57,181 bases of DNA from Gaoshiqia sediminis (GCF_025907915.1 NZ_JAPAAF010000025.1:1-57181), one strand, 5' to 3'; numbered from the stretch's first letter, positions 27,352-37,383 are shown. The notes: generated from the sequence alone by a model not told the origin. Numbers and translations: made by a program.

Positions 27352-29526
27352 TTATCTATCACTCTGTCGAACCAGGAATAATCCATCAAGTTTTCCCAAA
27401 GTGACTTTCCCATTTTCCTCCTGCCCGTTATTTGTAACAGGATCCTGGTCGGGGGAACCTTTCAACCTGCGAAACTTTTCTCCTGGCCATATTTTTTCAA
27501 GATCAACAGTTACTTCATGCTCGGATGGATTAGCGATAACAAGCCCTCCCTCAAATTGCCGGACAATCACGTCTGGCGCGGCATAAATAGCGATATCGGA
27601 TATTGTCACCGACTCATTCCCCTCAAAATTGAACGTCAACTCAGCCGGATTCTTAAACTCACGAAAATAGAACCCTGCAGTAAACGGTTTTTCATTCATC
27701 TGAGACATGTTCTTCAAAACCCGCTCGAAAGTTTTATCTTGAACAAGTGAGTAATTTGTAATTACCTCGCCGTCATATGAAGTTCTGGGCCCACCGGCAG
27801 CATCAACATACATTACTCTTGCAAATTCCATAGGATAATTAATCATGGGATCTGCTTTTACCGTAGCTGAGACAAACAAATCTTTCCCTTTACAACCAAA
27901 ATCACCAATCCGAAAATACATAAACCCGAGGTCGCTTGATTTCCTATTTAATTTCATTGTTCCCCCATCAAAGTCTATTAAGCAGTTGGCTGATTTTATT
28001 TTTTCCTTTAAATCTACTCCTTCCAGTAGGTTTATTGATTCAGTAGCGAGTCTTTTTGCAGGCCCCAGTCCTTTCCCCAACCATCCAAGTTTATTTTCCT
28101 GGCCCTTACGGAGTTCATCCCAAATAAAAATTTCATTTCCAAGTTCTTTTCTTCCACTGGGTATGGTCATGGAAATCCCTGCATCGCAAATTACTGCTGC
28201 AGCAAATGCCAGTCTGATATCAGCGATGCGTTCGTCACTTGGTTTGGATTTAATATAATTGAAAACGGGTTTTCTCGAATTGACATTCCAGAACATGAGC
28301 CTGTTTATACCGCCGCCCCAATCTTCAAATGCTGCATCATCACCCCCCGTTGGAAATTTTTCATGTTCGATTCCGTTGAGAATTCCAACCGATCGTTGAT
28401 GAAACCAGCGGTCATTGTCTGCCATGATCAACTTATCATCTCCCATCAGTTTTCGCAGTTTTCTCAAAAAATTGATTGCGCCAATCCCATAGCTTGGATA
28501 ACCGTTCAATAAACCTCCGTCAGGGTGACCATCTGCATCATAGTCTAGTCCTCGACCATCCGAAACATTTGGAACAGGTACATGATGGAGCACGTCAAAT
28601 TCTAGCCCATCGAATTTTTCAAGCAATCCGCCCTTTGTGAACCACCCTGCTAATTGCTCAGCAAAAACATCACTCGCCTGTTTCCCATTTTTGTCACGTG
28701 GGCTTACGGTTGCATGGTTATAATACCATCTAAGGTTATTTGACACAGCTCCTCCCGGCCCTTCATACACATGGGAGGCAGCGTATGAACTTCCTGCTTT
28801 GAAGGCTTTTGGACTGGTCCCGTAACAACCTCGTTCCACTTTGATAGTACCCTTTAGGTAATCTACCTCAATAAGCCTGATCTGTTCGCTATAATTCCAG
28901 TCTGGCTTTCCGTTTGCATCAAACCGGCAAAGACCAATGTCTTCAATCCTTTTTTCTTTCTTATTTCCAATATAGTTTTTAAACAGACTTATATCACTTA
29001 CCCTGATTTCTGTTATGCCCTCTTCCGCTGGTAAATCCTTCTCAATAACTGCACCTTCATAGTAAAGCCAATGGCCCGCAAAAAAAGGATCAGTCTCAAA
29101 TTGTGGATCTCTGGCCCTCCCGCAAATGTGAAGAATTACAGCTTGTTCCGGATGTAAGCCTTTTAAACTATTAAAATATTTGCGCACCTGCCCGAAATCA
29201 CCCGTTGTGACTTCCTCGGGAAGCGCTTTGCCTTCGACTCCCATAAGACTGCTGTAAGCCGGATACCATTCTTCCCAGGTTGTAGAAGATTGTCTTCCTA
29301 TTTGCTCAGAATCTCGAAAAAAATATACGATAGGATTTTGATCATTCCTGAGGATACGCAATTGGCTCAACTGGGAACTTTTATTCACCTGCGCACTAAC
29401 AAAAAGATGAAAAAAGAAAAGAGCTAGAAAAGATATGATGCGATATTTTCTGCAGCCACAGGATAAACCTCTGAATTCATTCTGTAACAGATGTTTACAC
29501 TCCTCTTTTAAATAATTTAAAATCAT
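27352..29526 (-). CDS. Uncharacterised TIM-barrel-like putative glycosidase (copy 1)
   Basis: A 724-residue exported protein that I cannot place in a characterised family. The signal peptide is unusually far in (hydrophobic core at 30-44, ending FVSAQ) behind a 28-residue charged start. The middle region looks like a TIM-barrel glycosidase: FDGLEFDV (305-312, E309/D311), a calcium-loop-like DYDADGHPD (328-336), LIMADND (367-372) and GILNGIEHE (381-389, E387). The C-terminal part GGLVIANPSEHEVTVDL...RLKGSPDQDP resembles the tail of hypothetical glycosyl hydrolases in Bacteroidota. It has no T9SS tail. The tandem paralogue at 29569-32031 shares the same landmarks. Catalytic roles for the acids are inference. 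Confidence 0.85.
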   Translation of the reverse strand: MILNYLKEECKHLLQNEFRGLSCGCRKYRIISFLALFFFHLFVSAQVNKSSQLSQLRILRNDQNPIVYFFRDSEQIGRQSSTTWEEWYPAYSSLMGVEGKALPEEVTTGDFGQVRKYFNSLKGLHPEQAVILHICGRARDPQFETDPFFAGHWLYYEGAVIEKDLPAEEGITEIRVSDISLFKNYIGNKKEKRIEDIGLCRFDANGKPDWNYSEQIRLIEVDYLKGTIKVERGCYGTSPKAFKAGSSYAASHVYEGPGGAVSNNLRWYYNHATVSPRDKNGKQASDVFAEQLAGWFTKGGLLEKFDGLEFDVLHHVPVPNVSDGRGLDYDADGHPDGGLLNGYPSYGIGAINFLRKLRKLMGDDKLIMADNDRWFHQRSVGILNGIEHEKFPTGGDDAAFEDWGGGINRLMFWNVNSRKPVFNYIKSKPSDERIADIRLAFAAAVICDAGISMTIPSGRKELGNEIFIWDELRKGQENKLGWLGKGLGPAKRLATESINLLEGVDLKEKIKSANCLIDFDGGTMKLNRKSSDLGFMYFRIGDFGCKGKDLFVSATVKADPMINYPMEFARVMYVDAAGGPRTSYDGEVITNYSLVQDKTFERVLKNMSQMNEKPFTAGFYFREFKNPAELTFNFEGNESVTISDIAIYAAPDVIVRQFEGGLVIANPSEHEVTVDLEKIWPGEKFRRLKGSPDQDPVTNNGQEENGKVTLGKLDGLFLVRQSDR

Positions 29527-29568
29527 ACTTTTATAATTTAATAAGTTTAGTATTTTTTTACATAAGTA

Positions 29569-32031
29569 TTACTTCCCTATAACTAACTGTTGAGAAGTAC
29601 TTGTCCCGTCTCTCCTTAAAGCTTTGATGAGATAAATTCCGGGAGTCATGGCTTCTGTACTAATGCGGATATGCTCTTGTTCCAAAGGAGTAATTTCCAT
29701 GACTGTCCTTCCCGAATAATCGAATAAGTATAGCTGTTTAAATAACGATTGGAGCTCTATGGAAATAAAATCTTTTGCTGGATTAGGGTAAACCCAAAAA
29801 CCGCTCTCCTCTTTTTTAGGTTCCACTATGCCTGTAGTATTTGTTTCGCGCACAAGGAACAGTCCGTCAAGTTTATCTATTTTTACTTTACCACTGACTT
29901 CTTGTCCATCATTAACAAAAGGATCTTGATCCCCGGAGCCTTTTAATCGCGTGAACCTTTCACCTGGCCATATTTCGTCAAGATCAATTTCCACCTCGTG
30001 TTTAGAAGGATTGGCAATGACAAGACCTCCTTCAAACTTACGAACCAAGACATCAGGAGCTGCATATATTTCGATATCGGAGATAGTGACCGGCTCGTTT
30101 CCTTCAAAATTAAATGTCAGGGTAGCGGGATTATTGAACTGACGAAAATAAAACCCTGCATTAAAAGCGTTTTCATGCATCATAGAGGTATTATCAATTA
30201 CTCTTTCAAAAGAATCGTCAAGCACCAGATTTACATTATTCATGAAATTTCCATCATTAGATCCGTACACTCCCCCGGCAACAGCGACCTGCATTATTCT
30301 GGCGGTTTCACTTGGATAATTGGCCATGGGGTCAGCTTTGACTGTGGCCCGAATAAACAGATCCTGCCCCGGACAATTTAAATTACCGAGCTGAAACTGT
30401 AAAAATTCTTGAGCATCATAATTTTTTGTCAATATCAGTTCTCCGCCTTCATCGTTTATCTGACAGTTTGATGATACTATTTTTTCATTTATATCAACAC
30501 CATCAAGAACATTTGTACTTTGAGTAGCGAGCCTTATAACAGTATCAACCGGATGGCCTAGCCATCCAAGTTCATTTTCTGTCCCTTTTTTTAGTTCATC
30601 CCAAACAAAAACATTTTCACTCAGTTCTGTCCGTCCACTCGGAATGGTCTCTGCAATGGTCGCATCGCAAATTACAGCGGCCGCAAAAGCAAGCCTGATA
30701 TCAGCAATCCGGTCGTCGTCTTTTTTTGATTTGATATAATTGAACTGGGGTGATTGTGAGTTTTCTGCGGCAAACAAAAGCCGGTTAATCCCACCTCCCC
30801 AATCATTAAAATCATCATCATCATCACCTGTCGGGAAATTTTCATGTTCGGTTCCATTGAGTATACCGACAGAACGCTGATGAAACCACCGGTCATAATC
30901 GGCCATAATCAGCTTTTCGTTTCCCATCAACTCTCGAAGTTTTTTTAGAAATTTTATTGCTCCAACTCCATATGTTGGGTAACCATCAATTAATCCTCCG
31001 TCGGCAATTCCGTCTGCATCAAAGTCCATTCCGCGTGCAGCCGACAGGCCTGAAATCATAGGAACATGATGGAGAACATCAAATTCGACCCCATCAAAAT
31101 TTTCAAAAAGACTATCTTTCTTAAACCAGCCGGCTAATTGTTCAGCATAAATATCTCCTGCCTGCTTTCCGTTTTTATCTTTAGGACTCAAGGTTGAATG
31201 ATTATAGTACCATCTCCAATTATATGAATCTGAGCCTTCAGGCCCTTCAGAAACGTGGGCTGCAGCATAAGCTTCTCCACCGTTAAATTCCAACGGATTA
31301 GTTTCATAAGCTCCCCTCTCGACAGTAATCGTTTTATTTTGATAATCAATGTCAATAAGTTTTACCTGTTCACTATAACTCCAATCAGGTTTTCCGTCCG
31401 GTGCAAGTTTACAAAGTCCAATGTCTTCATTTATTTTATGATCAGTTAGCCCAACATTTTTCTTGAAAAGATTTGGGTTTGAAACTTTTATTACCGTTTC
31501 TCCCTCCTCGGCCGGTACACTCTCTTCTATTATTGCTCCGTTATAATAAACCCAATGACCTGCAAAAAAAGGTTGCCTCGCGAAATGAGGATCCCTCCCT
31601 CTTCCACATATATGGACTATTACAGCCTGTTCGGGATGTAATGCTTTTAATTCGTTGAAGTAATTGCGCACCTGTTCAAAATTATCCACAGTTACCTCTT
31701 CCTTCACCGCTTTACCAACAAATCCCATTAAACTGCAATATGCAGGATACCATTCGTTCCAATCTGTAGTTTCTTTTCGCCCATTTTGTTCAGGCTCACG
31801 AAAAAAAATAGCCTTTGGATTTTGGTTATCCTGAAATATTTGTAATTCCTGTAATCCGCTTAAACTACCATTTCCCTGGGCATTTACAGTATAACAATGA
31901 TTAAAAAACACAAAGAACAAAATACCAACGCTACCATATCTGCTATTTGTCACAAATGAATATAGTAGTGAATTGAGATAATAGCAAAGATTCTGTACAA
32001 ATTTTATAGCAATGTCATTTTTTATTAACAT
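29569..32031 (-). CDS. Uncharacterised TIM-barrel-like putative glycosidase with T9SS sorting tail (copy 2)
   Basis: An 820-residue paralogue of the gene 42 bp downstream. Shared landmarks are FDGVEFDV (312-319, E316/D318), a calcium-loop-like DFDADGIAD (336-344) and GILNGTEHE (389-397, E395). The N-terminal signal core is at 34-51 (ILFFVFFNHCYTVNAQ). It differs from copy 1 by a C-terminal extension (about 745-820) that starts VYPNPAKDF and contains GIYLIKAL. This is the type A sorting domain used by the type IX secretion system, so the protein should be surface-attached or released. It follows SusD by 131 bp, a gap that contains a GC-rich stem-loop. It is probably the first cutting enzyme outside the cell, while copy 1 is retained; the activity itself is not known to me. 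Confidence 0.85.
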   Translation of the reverse strand: MLIKNDIAIKFVQNLCYYLNSLLYSFVTNSRYGSVGILFFVFFNHCYTVNAQGNGSLSGLQELQIFQDNQNPKAIFFREPEQNGRKETTDWNEWYPAYCSLMGFVGKAVKEEVTVDNFEQVRNYFNELKALHPEQAVIVHICGRGRDPHFARQPFFAGHWVYYNGAIIEESVPAEEGETVIKVSNPNLFKKNVGLTDHKINEDIGLCKLAPDGKPDWSYSEQVKLIDIDYQNKTITVERGAYETNPLEFNGGEAYAAAHVSEGPEGSDSYNWRWYYNHSTLSPKDKNGKQAGDIYAEQLAGWFKKDSLFENFDGVEFDVLHHVPMISGLSAARGMDFDADGIADGGLIDGYPTYGVGAIKFLKKLRELMGNEKLIMADYDRWFHQRSVGILNGTEHENFPTGDDDDDFNDWGGGINRLLFAAENSQSPQFNYIKSKKDDDRIADIRLAFAAAVICDATIAETIPSGRTELSENVFVWDELKKGTENELGWLGHPVDTVIRLATQSTNVLDGVDINEKIVSSNCQINDEGGELILTKNYDAQEFLQFQLGNLNCPGQDLFIRATVKADPMANYPSETARIMQVAVAGGVYGSNDGNFMNNVNLVLDDSFERVIDNTSMMHENAFNAGFYFRQFNNPATLTFNFEGNEPVTISDIEIYAAPDVLVRKFEGGLVIANPSKHEVEIDLDEIWPGERFTRLKGSGDQDPFVNDGQEVSGKVKIDKLDGLFLVRETNTTGIVEPKKEESGFWVYPNPAKDFISIELQSLFKQLYLFDYSGRTVMEITPLEQEHIRISTEAMTPGIYLIKALRRDGTSTSQQLVIGK

Positions 32032-32071
32032 AATTTATGGGATGAGATTATTTCAATTCTGTTGTCAGATA

Positions 32072-32120
32072 CCCCGGCCTTATTAACTGTGCAAAGAAAA
32101 TTACAACTAAAGGGCCGGGG
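32072..32120 (-). promoter_or_regulatory. GC-rich stem-loop between susD and downstream enzymes
   Basis: CCCCGGCC at 32072-32079 pairs with GGCCGGGG at 32113-32120, extendable by two A-T pairs past a bulged base. In an AT-rich gap this is conspicuous. No T tract follows on the minus strand, so it is more likely an mRNA-processing or stability element, keeping susCD transcript above the enzyme genes, than a complete terminator. Confidence 0.5.
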
Positions 32121-32162
32121 CAATTACTGACAATAAAAATTTACTACTTAGAATGGTGATCT

Positions 32163-33863
32163 TTAGTAACCAGGATTTTGTTCCAGAACAGCTTCCGTAT
32201 TCTTTTCAATTTCACCAAATGGAATTGGCCAAAGATTCTGATGATCGTAAAAATCGAATTGAGGATTATATTTGTTGTTTCTTTCGACAAGTAAGCCTAA
32301 TCTTAACAAGGTTTCCATGCGGTTTTCCTCACCATATAGTTCCCTGGCCCTTTCGTCCAGAATATAGTCCAGGTCAACGTCCGAAGCTTCAATCGCCGGA
32401 GCTTGTGCCCGGCTACGTATGACATTTATGTCAGCTGCTGCTTTTACCAGATCGTTTTTGCCCAAATAAGCTTCTGCCCTTACAAGGTAAGTTTCAGCTA
32501 ATCTTATTTGATACTCATCATGATATGTCGTATTTGCCAACGGTCCCTGTGATATCATACTCCCCACAACTGTCTGATCCTCAAGCCATAAATCCTTGGG
32601 ATGGTCTCCCATGCTACTTACTTTGGCAATTAGCGGGAAAACCACTCGATTTTGATTATTGATTTTAAGATTTAGGTTGTCTGCATATATCCATTTCCCA
32701 TGATGATCTGAGGCTGGATTATTCACCTTAAAATCGCGGATAATGTTATGATCTGAATTTCTGATATCCTGATCAAAACCACTATCATTCCAAATTTGTG
32801 TTAAGAAATACTCACTACAATTGATGTGTCCGTTTCCTCTTCCTCCATAATAGGTATTTACACTTGGAATTAATTTTATCGCTTTACCATTATTATTAAG
32901 CACTTGTAGATTATATAACTGTGGATTTGCCCAGGTTTCCCACCTGGTACCGCCATTACTTCCTCCCTGAGCATAATAATCGAACTGAACTACCCAGAGG
33001 GCCTCTGTGTTACCAGCCGATCGGTTGAAGTTTCCATCCCGGAATAAATCCCAATAAACGTCTCCTCCATTTGCCCATGGTATCTCAGGTATAAACTCGT
33101 CATCCATACGAGCTCCAAATCTTTCGGTCATTAATGAAGTGTTTGGATCATCAATAACTACACTTGCAGCCTGGATAGCATTATCCCATTGTTTCAGACA
33201 GATATATGCTTCTGCCAGGGCATGATAAGCTACCAGGTTACTTATGCGATAACTGGCAACCTCACTTATTCCAGGCAAATTTTCAGCCGCAAACTTTAAA
33301 TCAGCAACACTCTGCTCATAAACTTCTGCCCGGGATGCCCTGACATAGTCCCTTTTGGGTTCTTTTGTTTCTTCCAGAACAATGGGTACACCACCATAAA
33401 AATTTGCTAATAGTTTAAACATATACCCCCGAAAGAATCTTGCTTCAGCCTGAATCTCCAGTTTTTCCTGTTCAGTTAATTCTGCTTCTTCAGAATCGGA
33501 ATATCCAACAATTACATTGGCTTGATATATAATTTTATAAGCAGGTTGCCAGTAAGAACTATAAACAAATCCACTTGTAGGCGTTAATTGATCCGGGTAA
33601 TTGCCTGCATTTTGCGACCATCCCGTTAAATCCGTACCTTCTACTTTTGAACGGGGAGGAGTTGCGAAATCGTTATCTGTAGTATAAAGACCAAGACGAA
33701 ATGAATGGTATAAATTATTAATTCCCGCTTCAAAATCCGAAGGTGTAATAAAAGAATTTTCAGGCGTATAAATACTTAATGGAACTTCTTCTAAGAATTC
33801 TTTATCATCGCATGAAAAAAGAACAGTAATAGCTAATATAAATAGAATTTTAATATTTTTCAT
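32163..33863 (-). CDS. susD-like: RagB/SusD-family outer-membrane lipoprotein (PUL-B)
   Basis: A 566-residue SusD-like protein. It has a lipoprotein signal ending ITVLFSC, then the standard FLEEVPLSIYTPENSF. Further landmarks are ARFFRGYMFKLLANFYGGVPIV, ISNLVAYHALAEAYICLKQW, IRLAETYLVRAEAYLG, DERARELYGEENRMETLLRLG and the terminal NLWPIPFGEIEKNTEAVLEQNPGY. The gene starts 11 bp after the PUL-B SusC and forms the lidded uptake complex with it. It differs from the two PUL-A SusD proteins in its middle part and C-terminus (the latter more like SusD of the NLWPIP type), so its ligand may differ. Confidence 0.95.
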   Translation of the reverse strand: MKNIKILFILAITVLFSCDDKEFLEEVPLSIYTPENSFITPSDFEAGINNLYHSFRLGLYTTDNDFATPPRSKVEGTDLTGWSQNAGNYPDQLTPTSGFVYSSYWQPAYKIIYQANVIVGYSDSEEAELTEQEKLEIQAEARFFRGYMFKLLANFYGGVPIVLEETKEPKRDYVRASRAEVYEQSVADLKFAAENLPGISEVASYRISNLVAYHALAEAYICLKQWDNAIQAASVVIDDPNTSLMTERFGARMDDEFIPEIPWANGGDVYWDLFRDGNFNRSAGNTEALWVVQFDYYAQGGSNGGTRWETWANPQLYNLQVLNNNGKAIKLIPSVNTYYGGRGNGHINCSEYFLTQIWNDSGFDQDIRNSDHNIIRDFKVNNPASDHHGKWIYADNLNLKINNQNRVVFPLIAKVSSMGDHPKDLWLEDQTVVGSMISQGPLANTTYHDEYQIRLAETYLVRAEAYLGKNDLVKAAADINVIRSRAQAPAIEASDVDLDYILDERARELYGEENRMETLLRLGLLVERNNKYNPQFDFYDHQNLWPIPFGEIEKNTEAVLEQNPGY

Positions 33864-33874
33864 TTTAGTAAGAT

Positions 33875-36800
33875 TTAAAATTTAACATCAATACCAAATG
33901 TAAAACTTCTCGTAACTGGTCTTCCGGACCGTGTTATACCTTCTCCTGTTTCAGGATCCCACCCGGGCCACTTTGTCCAGGTATAAAGATTTTTTCCATG
34001 AAAATACAAGCGTAGGCTCTGAATATGGTATTTATTTAAAAAATTGGATTTAAAGTCGTATGCTAAATTTACATCCTGGAGCCGGATAAAACTCCTTGGA
34101 ATATAGTGCCAGGCTTTTATGCCTCCTGCTATTTCAACCCCCAATCGTTCATACCTTGCATCCGGATTTTCCGGCAGCCAAAAATCCATATTCCGGGGAA
34201 AGAGGTCCCGATTCCAAGCGGTTGAATTTGGATAAATAAAATCAAACTCATCCTGACCTAAATAATATTTATCACTTCCCTGAACAGAATTGATAAAAAT
34301 GGAGAGCTCCCAGTTTTTATAGGTAAAATCATTCCCAATACTAAATCGATATGATGGTTCATTATAACCAATGATCTTTCTGTCATCAGGGTCTATCACC
34401 CCATCCTCTTTAAAATCCTCAATTTTATAACTACCAACATCTGCGGTAGCAGGAATTTCATCACCAAATTGCCAAATATCCCCATTCGTATAGTAAGTGT
34501 AAATGGTCCCTAAAGATTCTCCGATGAACAGGCCCTCGGAAACCAAATCATCTTCTTTCCCGTCGCCATCGTTATCAAAACCAAGGAGTTCTTTTAGTTC
34601 ATCGCGAACTCTTGAAAAATTAAATTGGGATGTCCATTTAAAATCCGACTTATTGATATTTACCGACGAAACTGCAAGTTCGATACCATTGTTGTGCAGT
34701 TTACCCAAATTGTCCGGGAAAGTTTGAAATCTTGAAATTCCGGGAATATCAACATTATATAGGAGATCCGTGGTATTATTACTATAATATTCTATTGAGC
34801 CGCTCAAACGGCTGTTCAATACGGAATAATCTAGTCCGAAATTAATCCCCGTAGTAGTTTCCCATTTTAGATTTGGACTTGCCAGGGTAGCAATATCCTT
34901 TGCATAAAGCGAGACACCATCAGCATCTACATACCTGTAACCGTCTCCCACTTTTGCTAGGGTTTGATAACGTCCAATAGTCCGGTTTCCATTTGCTCCG
35001 TATGATACTCTAATTTTAAACTGATCAAATTCTCGGAGCAAATTATCTTTTAAAAATGTTTCTTTTGAAGCATCCCAAGCTAAAGCAACGGAGGGAAATA
35101 CTCCATATTTATGCTTTTCGCTAAAACCTGAAAAACCATCTCTCCGAATAGTGCCGGTGAATAGGTATTTATCATCATATCTGTAATGAATTCTCCCCAT
35201 ATAATAAAGAGATGATTCCAACCATGCATCTGAAGCTGCTGTTTGTAACTCAGCAGTTCCTGCCTGTAAATTATTATACCCTAGAACATGTGAATTAAAA
35301 CCTGTTGCTGTAGCTGTAGTTGATGTGTATTCCCTTTTTTCACGACCATACCCCGCCATTATATTCACGTCATGTTTTTCATTGAAACTTCTTTTATAGG
35401 TAAGAATATTATCATTTGACCATTCTGTACGTCTTCCCTCACTCTTGGCTCCACGCCCAATAAAGCTATCCGCATAAGTTTGAAAAGTATAATCACTTGT
35501 CGTATAATAATTTGTTCCAAAGTTTGTTCTAAAAGATAGTCCCTTGATAAATGGGATGTTAATGTCCGCATAGATATTTCCAAAAAGATTAATATTTTTA
35601 TCTAGATTGTCAGCTTCCATTACATACAATGGATTTATCGTTGTACTATTGGGTGATGTGACATAAGAGCCGTCCTCATTGTATGCAGGAGCAAAAGGAG
35701 CATGATTATAAATCTGGGAAGGAGCAATGTTTAAACCAGAATAATCGCTCGAAGTGAAAAAAGACTGGACACCAATTTTCATCCAATCAGTCAATGAATT
35801 ATCAATATTAATCCTTGCATTCCATCTGTTATAATCGTCGTTTACCATGTAGCCCTGCTGCTCGGTATATCCCATTGAAATAAAATATCCGCTTGTTTCA
35901 TTTCGGTTTGCCATCGATAAATTATGCGTAAATGCGAACATATTATCATTAGTGAGGAGATTGTACCAATCTGTCGGCTTATTGTTTGAATAAGCATCAA
36001 GCTGTTCCGGTGTCGGGAAAATAGTAGTTATGTCCCAGGTTCCATTCGGTTCAAGATAGCCCGATTCCTCTGTCCGACTATCAAAAAAATATGCAGCTTC
36101 AACCCGTTGAAGGAATTCTTCGGGGCTTTCCGTTTCAAAATTTTTGCTGGGTTCCTGAAAAGAATAACTACAAGTATAGTTTATTATTGGCTTTTTACTT
36201 GCTTTTGCTGTCTTCGTAGTAACAATAATAACGCCATTTGTAGCCTGCGAACCGTAAATAGCAGTCGAGCTTGCATCCTTTAAAACATCAATTGTACTGA
36301 TATCATTCGGATTGATGTCTATTAATCTGCCCCGGAAGATAACGCCATCTAATACAATTAATGGATTTTGCACACCTGAAATGGAAGTTCTCCCCCGGAT
36401 GGTGATTGACGGTTGCCCTCCAACTGTATTTACCTGACCAACATTCAATCCAGCCGACGCGCCTTGCAATGCATCTGTAAGCGAGGTTGTTGAACGCTGT
36501 ATAACAGATGATTCCCCAATCTGTGAAACCGAACCTGTTAAATCACTTTTTCTCATCGTCCCATAGCCTATAGCAACCACCTCCTCAATTCCAATGGTTT
36601 CTGCCTCCAATATAACATTGAGCGTGTTTTTTCCTGCAACAGGAATTTCCTGGGCTTTCATTCCAACAAATGAAAAAACCAATGAAGCGTCACCACGAAC
36701 ATTTGAAAGAGTATAATTCCCATCAGCGTCAGTAATGGTTCCCTGGGTTGTACCTTTAACTAATACAGCGACACCAGGTATAGGAGCTCCGGAAGTGTCA

Positions 36801-37213
36801 GTGACTTTTCCCAGGACCTTTTGGATATCTATCTGTTGACTTCCGGTTGAATCAGTACTTGGGCTAATGACAATATACCTATCCACAATTTTATAACTCA
36901 GACCTGTATTATTCAATATTTGGGACAGAATTTTATCAATCGTTTCGTTCTGAAATTGAGCATTAACCTTCTGAACACCACTAATTTCATCGTTTTTGAA
37001 GAAAAAATAGAATTCGCTTTGCTGTTCAATCGCATTTAAGACATCAACTATTTGCGCATTTTTCATATCCAAATTAAGGCGCTGAGACTGCGAATAGCTT
37101 TCAGAGCTAAATGCCACTATTCCAATCATTAAGAAAATAATTGTCAGTTTCATAATTCGAATTAGTTTTCTGCATCCAAAATCAGGGATGCATTTCGTTA
37201 GGTTTTTTTTCAT
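33875..37213 (-). CDS. susC-like: SusC/RagA-family TonB-dependent transducer-transporter with STN domain (PUL-B)
   Basis: A 1112-residue SusC-type TonB-dependent transporter. A signal sequence precedes an STN domain (about 44-120, LNLDMKNAQIVDVLNAIEQQ). A CarboxypepD_reg-like domain follows (GKVTDTSGAPIPGVAVLVKG), then the TonB-box-like EEVVAIGYGTMRKSDLTGSV, the plug (ITIRGRTSISG, PLIVLDGV, VLKDASSTAIYGSQATNG) and a barrel ending FTFGIDVKF. The STN domain fits a partner role with the FecR gene 170 bp upstream. The leader contains three hairpins, and its start-proximal part matches that of the PUL-A susC. With the downstream SusD it forms the only uptake complex of PUL-B. Confidence 0.96.
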   Translation of the reverse strand: MKKNLTKCIPDFGCRKLIRIMKLTIIFLMIGIVAFSSESYSQSQRLNLDMKNAQIVDVLNAIEQQSEFYFFFKNDEISGVQKVNAQFQNETIDKILSQILNNTGLSYKIVDRYIVISPSTDSTGSQQIDIQKVLGKVTDTSGAPIPGVAVLVKGTTQGTITDADGNYTLSNVRGDASLVFSFVGMKAQEIPVAGKNTLNVILEAETIGIEEVVAIGYGTMRKSDLTGSVSQIGESSVIQRSTTSLTDALQGASAGLNVGQVNTVGGQPSITIRGRTSISGVQNPLIVLDGVIFRGRLIDINPNDISTIDVLKDASSTAIYGSQATNGVIIVTTKTAKASKKPIINYTCSYSFQEPSKNFETESPEEFLQRVEAAYFFDSRTEESGYLEPNGTWDITTIFPTPEQLDAYSNNKPTDWYNLLTNDNMFAFTHNLSMANRNETSGYFISMGYTEQQGYMVNDDYNRWNARINIDNSLTDWMKIGVQSFFTSSDYSGLNIAPSQIYNHAPFAPAYNEDGSYVTSPNSTTINPLYVMEADNLDKNINLFGNIYADINIPFIKGLSFRTNFGTNYYTTSDYTFQTYADSFIGRGAKSEGRRTEWSNDNILTYKRSFNEKHDVNIMAGYGREKREYTSTTATATGFNSHVLGYNNLQAGTAELQTAASDAWLESSLYYMGRIHYRYDDKYLFTGTIRRDGFSGFSEKHKYGVFPSVALAWDASKETFLKDNLLREFDQFKIRVSYGANGNRTIGRYQTLAKVGDGYRYVDADGVSLYAKDIATLASPNLKWETTTGINFGLDYSVLNSRLSGSIEYYSNNTTDLLYNVDIPGISRFQTFPDNLGKLHNNGIELAVSSVNINKSDFKWTSQFNFSRVRDELKELLGFDNDGDGKEDDLVSEGLFIGESLGTIYTYYTNGDIWQFGDEIPATADVGSYKIEDFKEDGVIDPDDRKIIGYNEPSYRFSIGNDFTYKNWELSIFINSVQGSDKYYLGQDEFDFIYPNSTAWNRDLFPRNMDFWLPENPDARYERLGVEIAGGIKAWHYIPRSFIRLQDVNLAYDFKSNFLNKYHIQSLRLYFHGKNLYTWTKWPGWDPETGEGITRSGRPVTRSFTFGIDVKF

Positions 37214-37240
37214 AAATTTGAAATTTAGATGTTAATAATG

Positions 37241-37257
37241 ACCTGGGATTACCAGGT
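37241..37257 (-). promoter_or_regulatory. Hairpin in susC leader (PUL-B)
   Basis: ACCTGG (37241-37246) pairs with CCAGGT (37252-37257) around a five-base loop, 27 bp from the start codon. It is flanked by TAATGACC and GGTTGTTA, as in the PUL-A leader, but the stem bases differ while pairing is kept, which suggests a conserved RNA structure. Confidence 0.45.
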
Positions 37258-37309
37258 TGTTATCAAATTTCCCATGTTGGGTTAGCGCTTTATCATGGGG
37301 ACAAAATCA

Positions 37310-37337
37310 ACCGGTATTAGTTGGTGCTAATGCCGGT
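37310..37337 (-). terminator. Hairpin between fecR and susC (attenuator-like, PUL-B)
   Basis: ACCGGTATTAG (37310-37320) pairs with CTAATGCCGGT (37327-37337) with one G-U, a six-base loop and an A/T-rich 3' side on the minus strand. A second stem, CCCATG/CATGGG (37271-37276 with 37294-37299), lies closer to susC. The pair could lower read-through from fecR into susC, or be controlled by alternate folding. Confidence 0.5.
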
Positions 37338-37383
37338 CTTTTTTGGGAGTCAGTCTTTCCATAAGCAATTAGGTTTTGTTTAG

